10,254 bases of DNA from Phoronis ovalis (taxonomy: Eukaryota; Phoronida; Phoronidae), in assembly GCA_028565635.1 (NCBI GenBank), contig JAOXYB010065912.1, positions 1 through 10,254 on the forward strand. The letters run 5' to 3'. Positions 7,201 to 10,254 of the stretch are shown one piece after another. How positions within the stretch are numbered: the stretch's first letter is position 1; the number at the start of each line of letters is the position of its first letter. Position numbers and translations under genes: made by a program. Under the pieces are notes generated by a model, which worked only from the letters and a program-made list of their open reading frames with translations, searched no databases and was not told the DNA's origin.

Positions 7201-8470
7201 GCAACGAGCATTCAGCTTTGGCGACCATATTTTTCTTTTAACTTGCCGCTAGGGAATTTCTTTTTGTGAACTTGCCGCGACCTTTTTTGCTTGTTTTTTT
7301 TTCTTCTTAAGTGCGAGCTGTGAGCATTCCCTACCCCCTCATATGATTGCATTAATTTTATTCCAGATTCCTGCTCATAACAGTTTTTTTCAGGGTTATC
7401 TTCAGTGTAGCTTAACATTGCAAATCTTCCTGTAAATGTCAATATAAAATATATAAAGATAATTGCATTTCTTAGTATAAGTCTTCTTCCTGCAGGATCT
7501 AGTAGGAGGAGTTCAAGATATAGGAGCAGCCCTGGGAAAATCAGGAGTCCAGGATATAGCAGCAGTCCTATTCCTAGGAGCAGTACTGAATTTAACAGGA
7601 ATACAGGACAGAGCAGCAGTCTCGGATCTAGCAGTCCAACACATAGCAGCACTTCCAGATCTAGCAACCTTCCTGGAACTAGCAGGAGTCCAGGGCAAAT
7701 CAGTAGTCCCAGACCTAGCAACCTTCCAGTAACTAGCTGGAGTCCAGGACATAGCAGCAGTTCCAGATCTAGCAACCATTCTGGAACTAGCAGGAGTCCA
7801 GGGCAAGGCAATAGTCCCGGAACTAGCAGGAGTCCAGGAGATAGCAGTAGTCCCAGACCTTTCAACCTTCCCGTAACTAGCAGCAGTCCAGGACATAGCA
7901 GCAGTTCCAAATCTAGCAACATGTCTGGAACTAGCAGGAGTACATGGCAAGTATGTAGTCCCGAAGCTAGCAGCAGTCCAGGAGATAGCAGTAGTCCCAC
8001 ACTTTTCAGCCTTCCCGGACCTAGGAGTCCATTTCAAAGCAGTACCGCATCTAGCAGCAGTACCTTTAGATCTCCAAAGATGAAGAAACCTAAGCTGACT
8101 CCAGGCAGAAGTCCCTTTACTCCTGCCTTACGACGCTCTGACACAAGTACAGACGCATTCGTACACCCAGAATACTCCCCTTATTACACAGCATCCACGT
8201 TCTACAAACAACATTCCCCTGATTCGATGCCTTCCACATCTGGCACCGACCCTCGAAATGCACCAACACAATCACCAGGTAATGCTTTAAATTCTGACCA
8301 TACCTTCAGTGTTATCATTTATGGTATACAGTAAACAGCACCTGACCTTCATTAACTTTGTAGTTTTTTCACAAGGCAATAATTACTGATGTGTTACTTT
8401 ATTTTATTTATCTTTATAATGTTTTTTTTTTCATTCAGTGGGCGCTCTGGAATTCAGTAGTTACATGTAA
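1158..8470 (+). CDS. Split gene: Cys-cluster, Ser/Pro/Arg-repeat protein, 449 aa (joined model)
   Basis: I do not recognise this gene. The model joins 1158-1292, 4399-4515, 5645-5732, 6096-6185, 6579-6683, 7496-8278 and 8439-8470; the spans between are introns of 3106, 1129, 363, 393, 812 and 160 bp. Phases agree at each junction (0, 0, 1, 1, 1, 1). All introns are GT/AG with donors GTATGT, GTAATT, GTAAGC, GTAAAT, GTAAGT and GTAATG. Predicted order: short N-terminal part (1-45), five-cysteine cluster (52-74), acidic stretch (94-99), Gln/Pro-rich linker (115-143), helical segment (144-178), Ser/Pro/Arg repeats (191-361), basic patch KMKKPK (373-378) and a polar tail. The cysteines suggest zinc binding. 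The SP and RS dipeptides suggest a disordered, phosphorylated, perhaps nuclear protein. Both are inference. The exon 1 link is the weakest; exons 2-7 are stronger as a chain. Confidence 0.6.
1577..1596 (+). promoter_or_regulatory. CRE-containing 19-bp motif, copy 1
   Basis: TGACGTCA (1579-1586) is followed by GAAATATCTG. The same block, ATGACGTCAGAAA(T/A)ATCTG, recurs at 2288-2306 with a single mismatch, in the same orientation, 710 bp away. The sequence around the two copies is not otherwise similar, so the shared block is short and sharply bounded. Confidence 0.5.
1793..1885. repeat. Near-palindromic hairpin of about 90 nt
   Basis: A perfect 8-bp stem, TCTAAGAG (1832-1839) with CTCTTAGA (1843-1850) around an AAA loop, forms the tip. 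The arms stay complementary outwards with few mismatches: GATATATACAAG pairs with GTTTTATATATC, then ACATA with TATGT, then CTTAGA-like with TCTAGG-like ends. This gives an imperfect foldback with arms of about 45 nt. It may be a small MITE or a transcribed hairpin such as a miRNA-type precursor. The AT-rich stem and lack of conservation data leave this open. Confidence 0.6.
2288..2306 (+). promoter_or_regulatory. CRE-containing 19-bp motif, copy 2
   Basis: This is the second copy of ATGACGTCAGAAA(T/A)ATCTG, with a perfect TGACGTCA at 2289-2296. It is the third perfect CRE in 1.4 kb. Seven TGACGT hexamers on the plus strand fall between 640 and 2300, denser than in the rest of the window. Confidence 0.5.
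3108..3330 (+). repeat. Left inverted arm with TTCGAA-type subrepeats
   Basis: TCGA cores, mostly within TTCGAA/TTCGAG, occur at 3141, 3181, 3237 and 3255, with degenerate TCGG at 3222 and 3227. The whole arm matches the right arm in inverse orientation. An open frame at 3057-3269 runs across it but has no recognisable protein features. Confidence 0.7.
4040..4285 (-). repeat. Right inverted arm with TTCGAA-type subrepeats
   Basis: TCGA cores lie at 4131, 4151, 4193, 4234 and 4253, that is at steps of 20, 42, 41 and 19 bp, close to multiples of about 20.5 bp. Two of them sit in GGTTCGAA(N)4GGAA blocks (4191 and 4231). Open frames on both strands here (4069-4329 minus and 4088-4357 plus) are explained by the repeat, and I do not call them genes. 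Confidence 0.7.
4399..4515 (+). CDS. Exon 2: five-cysteine cluster (residues 46-84)
   Basis: The acceptor is CTTTTCTATCTAG and the donor is TTG/GTAATT; the 117-bp exon is phase 0 on both sides. It encodes a compact C-x2-C-x6-C-x8-C-x2-C pattern: C52, C55, C62, C71 and C74 in the joined model. The outer pairs, CDGC and CPSC, are spaced C-x2-C-x15-C-x2-C like small zinc knuckles or ribbons, with an extra Cys between them. A proline run (LPPPDQRDLL) follows. Zinc binding is likely by analogy, but I cannot name the domain. Codon use and GC are clearly higher than in the flanking introns. A branch-point-like CTAAC and two AACTAAACTTTT repeats precede the acceptor. Confidence 0.75.
4516..5644 (+). 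other. Intron 2
   Basis: This holds no gene I can support. The stretch 4690-5330 is less AT-rich than other introns and contains two ACGGACACA(A/T)TC(C/G) motifs about 50 bp apart (near 4776 and 4819), so it may be old transposon-derived DNA. The minus frame at 5051-5278 has no motif or start context. ATATACATGTATAT near 5527 is a short AT palindrome. The intron ends in a good pyrimidine tract and TATTAG. Confidence 0.55.
5645..5732 (+). CDS. Exon 3: acidic helical segment (residues 85-113)
   Basis: The acceptor is a T-run followed by AATATTAG and the donor is TATG/GTAAGC. The 88-bp exon enters in phase 0 and leaves in phase 1. It encodes TNLAQLAETGPEEVEDP and then ASQLAAFEAIY. The acidic run PEEVEDP separates two predicted helices. 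The LAAFEAIY end resembles the LxxLExIY start of RWD domains, but nothing after it fits that fold, so I do not use it for a name. Confidence 0.75.
5823..5838. promoter_or_regulatory. Perfect 16-nt palindrome containing an NRF1 consensus
   Basis: CTTGCGCATGCGCAAG is fully self-complementary, and its centre TGCGCATGCGCA (5825-5836) matches the known NRF-1 consensus YGCGCAYGCGCR exactly. It lies 90 bp inside intron 3, directly before the CA-rich tract. It could be an internal promoter or enhancer site. A chance palindrome of this length with four CpGs in AT-rich DNA is unlikely, but function is unproven. Confidence 0.45.
5839..5909 (+). repeat. Degenerate CA-rich microsatellite
   Basis: The tract is a run of CACA, TACA, CGCA and AGACACACA units without interruption by other sequence. 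It directly abuts the 16-nt palindrome. It is a degenerate (CA)n-type tract of the kind common in animal introns. Confidence 0.85.
6096..6185 (+). CDS. Exon 4: Gln/Pro-rich linker (residues 114-143)
   Basis: The 90-bp exon is bounded by TTATCTTAATCAAG and AGCAG/GTAAAT and is phase 1 on both sides, so it joins exons 3 and 5 in frame. It encodes QDHDPNYPNTFIEQTLP and then a Gln/Thr/Pro-rich end (QRQGPQTQQEA), probably an unstructured linker. A second AG six bases downstream (after CACAAG, exon start 6102) would drop two residues and keep the frame, a NAGNAG-like choice. The acceptor is weak compared with the others, so the exon may be spliced alternatively. Leaving it out also preserves the frame. 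Confidence 0.65.
6199..6220 (+). repeat. CCA trinucleotide tract
   Basis: There are six CCA units, one of them imperfect, just after the exon 4 donor. It is a short simple repeat in intron 4. Confidence 0.7.
6260..6326 (+). pseudogene. Possible decayed duplicate of exon 4
   Basis: The stretch ends AATAAGAAGTAG/GTAAGA. Aligned with the end of exon 4 (AACAAGAAGCAG/GTAAAT), 19 of 25 bases match across the donor by eye, and most differences are transitions. Both stretches are CAA/CCA-rich and lie about 140 bp apart. Read in the exon 4 phase, a CAA codon has become TAA, so inclusion would end the protein. It may be a tandem exon duplicate that decayed, or a poison exon. Convergence between two CA-rich tracts cannot be excluded. 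Confidence 0.3.
6579..6683 (+). CDS. Exon 5: amphipathic helical segment (residues 144-178)
   Basis: This 105-bp exon has acceptor TTATTTTGTAG and a consensus donor CAG/GTAAGT, phase 1 on both sides. It encodes ARHALLRAGLNKVYKANVQA and then NEELASQLVEHLVDS. The pattern of Ala, Leu and Val spaced three to four apart suggests two or three amphipathic helices. The shape ARHALLRAG...N-EELASQLVEHL is faintly like helices 2 and 3 of UBA-type ubiquitin-binding domains, but the helix 1 MGF/MGY-type loop is missing and there is an insert. Treat that only as a hypothesis. As exon splice sites go, this is among the strongest in the window. Confidence 0.8.
6684..7495 (+). other. Intron 5
   Basis: The intron contains a 12-bp direct repeat, AAATCGTTGCAA, at 6824 and 6844 (20-bp step), an inverted CCAAT (GATTGG near 6920), a TATA-like TATAAATA at 6987-6994, and a copy of the GCGAGC-rich dispersed repeat. 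The CCAAT and TATA words make 6820-7000 look a little like a promoter. It may be derived from an inserted element. The stretch 7350-7495 is plain AT-rich sequence leading to the TTCTTCCTGCAG acceptor. Confidence 0.5.
7170..7350 (+). repeat. GCGAGC-rich dispersed repeat, copy 1
   Basis: It shares with 9849-10070, in the same order and orientation, an AGCGAGCATT-like start, GCGACC next to a long T-run, TTAAGTGCGAGC, and a CCCTACCCCC(T)CA end. A short inverted pair GCTTGG/CCAAGC (about 7180-7203) lies at its start. No coding frame is associated. It is probably a non-autonomous interspersed element inserted in intron 5. Confidence 0.6.
7496..8278 (+). CDS. Exon 6: Ser/Pro/Arg-rich tandem-repeat region (residues 179-439)
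   Basis: The acceptor is TTCTTCCTGCAG and the donor is CCAG/GTAATG. The 783-bp exon is phase 1 on both sides and open throughout. It encodes SSRRSSRYRSS, then about eleven repeat units rich in SRSPG, SSSPR and SSNLP-type motifs (residues about 191-361), a basic patch KMKKPK (373-378) followed by SP/TP sites (LTPGRSPFTPALRR), and a Tyr-containing tail (EYSPYYTASTFYKQ). It looks disordered and heavily phosphorylatable by proline-directed kinases, and the RS dipeptides recall SR-type proteins. The basic patch may be a nuclear import signal. If the donor is skipped, the frame runs 18 more codons to a TAA at 8332. The two long antisense frames here are repeat shadows. Confidence 0.85.
7531..8043 (+). 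repeat. 54/36-bp coding repeats in a 144-bp higher-order array
   Basis: Repeat units start at CCN/TCC codons at 7531, 7567, 7621, 7654, 7708, 7762, 7816, 7852, 7906, 7960 and 7996. Steps are 36, 54, 33, 54, 54, 54, 36, 54, 54 and 36 bp. All are multiples of three and most of 18, which is the SRSPGx-like core. From 7708 the order is B (CCCAGACCT..AACCTTCC), A (TCCAGATCTAGCAAC), C (36-bp short form), then B-A-C again from 7852 and B from 7996, an exact 144-bp (48-residue) period. This implies growth by unequal exchange that kept the frame. Confidence 0.85.
8439..8470 (+). CDS. Exon 7: terminal exon (residues 440-449 and stop)
   Basis: A strong acceptor (long T-run, then CATTCAG) 160 bp after exon 6 opens a phase-1-compatible frame. 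It completes a Val codon, then GALEFSSYM and TAA at 8468-8470. It is short, but splice quality and phase fit. The alternative C terminus is read-through of the exon 6 donor to TAA at 8332, giving an 18-residue tail instead of ten. Confidence 0.6.
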
Positions 8471-9344
8471 TATGTAACAATTTATCTGCAAGTATGTTTA
8501 TAGTTTACGTGCATATTATATCCGGTAGATATTTTAAGCTAGATTTTTATTAATTTTATTCGTACACACTTTATATACGGGGAATATATTTTAGAGTATA
8601 AAGTTACATATTCATATTTGATTAGATTATATTGGCTGATTATATAATATCAGTAGGGTAATGGTGTTTTCCATGTGTAAACATATACTTAAATATCACC
8701 TCACTCTTCTCATTATTTGTTTACATGTTTTTACGCATTGATCCCGGAATCTTGCCTTTTCTCAATTTTCGTGTGGTTATTCGTTCGTAATACTCTATAC
8801 ATTGATATATATTGCGGCACTTTATGACACATTGACTCATAAGCACTCTATCCCCGAAATATGTTCATTCTAATTCTTGCTTGAAATTTGTTCGAAAAGA
8901 ATGCTAAAACAGCCCATTTTCCTCACTGATATATGTAGTCTATGCATACATATGCAATGTGGGCTTAATTGGTTACTTTCGCAATTAATCATTACTGTAA
9001 GACACGTACCCGTAGATATACGAAAATGAAACCACTGAGGTATATGTCATCACAGCTTATTTATTCTCATATGTGATTGGCTGTTGGGGGAAAAGTTATT
9101 AATCAAGATAACGGAACATAAACCATATGAGACCTAGTATTAAATCATTATCCAAAATAACTACGACTATATATGCCACCTATATTTCATTTAACTGAAT
9201 TTGATAAATTAGTGCTGCAGTCGTTTTCGTTTGAGGGGAATTTAAAAAGTATAATATAACTTTATTTTTATGTAGTCTAACCATACATCATGAAAGTCCA
9301 GAAAAACTTAATTTTATCTTTTTTAACGCTTCAAAGAAAGTGTA

Positions 9345-9350
9345 AATAAA
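9345..9350 (+). terminator. Candidate polyadenylation signal AATAAA
   Basis: This is the first consensus AATAAA that I find after the proposed stop codon, and would give a 3' UTR of about 0.9 kb. An ATTAAA variant at 9139 is an alternative. AT-rich DNA gives such hexamers often, so confidence is low. Confidence 0.3.
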
Positions 9351-9473
9351 CATTTAAAATATGTAAAAAAAACTGTAATCGAAATCTCTCGCCTAAATAA
9401 TATTGCCCCTTCTCGCGCATATTATATACTCGGTGAGTGTCACAAGTAACGTGTCAGCGCTAGACAATATTTT

Positions 9474-9514
9474 GACGAGTGCCTGACAAATAGGGTCCAC
9501 AGAAAACGATTTAG
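9474..9514 (+). other. Possible 5' non-coding exon of a downstream gene
   Basis: ATTTAG/GTGAGT at 9515 is a full consensus splice donor. Upstream lies a TATA-like ATTATATACT (9421-9430) and a less AT-rich stretch. With the acceptor at 10215 this could form a first intron of about 700 bp containing the second dispersed-repeat copy. No coding evidence supports it; the start given is arbitrary. Confidence 0.15.
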
Positions 9515-9848
9515 GTGAGTGTTCAACGATTGTGTGTGATAATCGCTAGATGTTGGCCAACCCTAGAGTTCTAAATTTAATTGTGTGGGTTCAATAATTG
9601 TCCTCACTTTGTGATAATTTAAGTAACGGCAGATATCAGTTTTCCGATAGAGATGCCAATTCAAACTTTTGTTAATGGCTGTTTGTTAAGCTAGCAAATG
9701 ATGTCCTAATGAACACACTAAAAAATTGCTAAAAACATCTCAAATTATCACAAATGTCACAGTGTCAACCTGAACATTCTCAAATTTGCTGTTTTTGATG
9801 CCATTGTTTTTACCATAAATGACACAACTGAGATATGGGGACTGAATC

Positions 9849-10070
9849 GCGAGCAGCGAGCATTGTCTTTTTTCGAACATTATTTTTGAATATTTTTTTA
9901 ACTTAGTGAACTATTTCGTATTTTGTTTTAACGACATTTTTTTTTAGTTGTCGATATTTAGCGACCTTTTTTTTTGGGAACCATTTTTCTGGTTTTCAAT
10001 TTTTCAAGCGAGCAGCGAGCATTGCCGGTTTTTAAGTGCGAGCATTATACCCCCTACCCCCCTCAGTTAT
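9849..10070 (+). repeat. GCGAGC-rich dispersed repeat, copy 2
   Basis: An exact 17-mer, GCGAGCAGCGAGCATTG, occurs at 9849 and again at 10008, 159 bp apart, so the copy contains an internal direct repeat. The 3' part (TTAAGTGCGAGC, then CCCCCTACCCCCCTCA) matches copy 1 in intron 5. Long T-runs fill the middle. It is probably a family of non-autonomous interspersed repeats; the name of the family is unknown to me. Confidence 0.65.
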
Positions 10071-10120
10071 ACATTTGACTATTCGGGTGATTTATCTGTA
10101 TGCCAATTTTTACTAACATT

Positions 10121-10136
10121 TATATATATATATATA
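10121..10136. repeat. (TA)8 microsatellite
   Basis: Eight uninterrupted TA units occur here, just after the second dispersed-repeat copy. Confidence 0.85.
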
Positions 10137-10215
10137 ATTGTTTCGTGTAGCGCTATGATTGAACGAGTAAAAGTTTTCGATACTTGAATTAAGCTTTATT
10201 ATTTCTTTACTTCAG

Positions 10216-10254
10216 AGAAGAACATAACAGTTTGACACACAGAACAATACCGCC
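10216..10254 (+). CDS. Possible start of an exon cut by the window edge
   Basis: TTATTATTTCTTTACTTCAG is a good pyrimidine tract and acceptor. The following 39 bases are open in one frame (after the first base: EEHNSLTHRTIPP) and less AT-rich than the flank; the other two frames hit stops. The stretch is too short to identify, and chance is a real alternative. Confidence 0.25.

Larger units (their letters stand above)
8471..9848 (+). other. 3' UTR and AT-rich downstream flank
   Basis: I see no coding frame with support here. The sequence is AT-rich with scattered short palindromes, including CTCATATG (9066) and its reverse complement CATATGAG (9124). An ATTAAA variant signal lies at 9139-9144 and a consensus AATAAA at 9345-9350. 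The stretch 9420-9530 is less AT-rich and has two GGTGAGTGT words 82 bp apart, covered separately. Confidence 0.5.

Noticed and set aside
7212-8000. Minus-strand open frame of 262 codons, Leu/Gly/Pro-rich
   Set aside because: It is the antisense of the Ser/Pro/Arg repeat exon. The 18-bp-based repeat lacks stops in this frame, giving a monotonous leucine-rich product. The plus strand has phase-matched exons.
7513-8037. Minus-strand open frame of 174 codons, Ala/Ser/Thr/Trp-rich
   Set aside because: It is another antisense shadow of the same coding repeat, with no splice or start support.
9066-9131. CTCATATG/CATATGAG inverted pair
   Set aside because: Only 8 bp, built on the common CATATG palindrome, with a 50-bp loop; too weak to call an element.

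Overview
The window looks like nuclear DNA of an invertebrate animal. It is AT-rich, long open frames are scarce, and the coding signal is cut into short exons with good GT/AG splice sites. There is much simple-sequence, inverted-repeat and dispersed-repeat DNA. I see no operon structure, no ribosome binding sites and no rRNA or tRNA gene. The CA-rich repeats and intron style would fit a marine invertebrate such as a mollusc, but the lineage is a guess.

One plus-strand split gene fills about 1.16-8.47 kb. Its best-supported exons are 4399-4515, 5645-5732, 6096-6185, 6579-6683, 7496-8278 and 8439-8470; all splice phases agree and the chain ends in a TAA. A less certain first coding exon (1158-1292) has an optimal Kozak ATG and a phase-0 donor that fits the next exon. 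The full model predicts 449 residues: a short N-terminal part, a five-cysteine cluster (C52, C55, C62, C71, C74), an acidic/Gln-rich linker, an amphipathic helical segment, and a long Ser/Pro/Arg-rich, probably disordered tail built from tandem repeats, with a basic KMKKPK patch and a short C terminus. I do not recognise the family. Nuclear location is an inference from the basic patch and SP/RS composition.

Upstream (about 0.65-2.3 kb) is a possible control region: five copies of a 15-mer (GAGCACTAACTGCAC) next to CRE-like TGACGT sites, three perfect TGACGTCA sites, a GC-rich palindrome and a TGGATAA minisatellite. The 3.1-kb first intron holds a roughly 90-nt near-palindromic hairpin and a roughly 1.2-kb foldback-like element whose arms carry TTCGAA-type motifs at about 20-bp steps.

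Other introns hold a perfect 16-nt palindrome containing an NRF1 consensus, a CA-rich tract, a possible decayed copy of the 90-bp exon, and one copy of a dispersed repeat rich in GCGAGC. A second copy lies at 9849-10070. The 3' flank (8471-9848) is AT-rich with one consensus polyadenylation signal. The last bases may open an exon of another gene.
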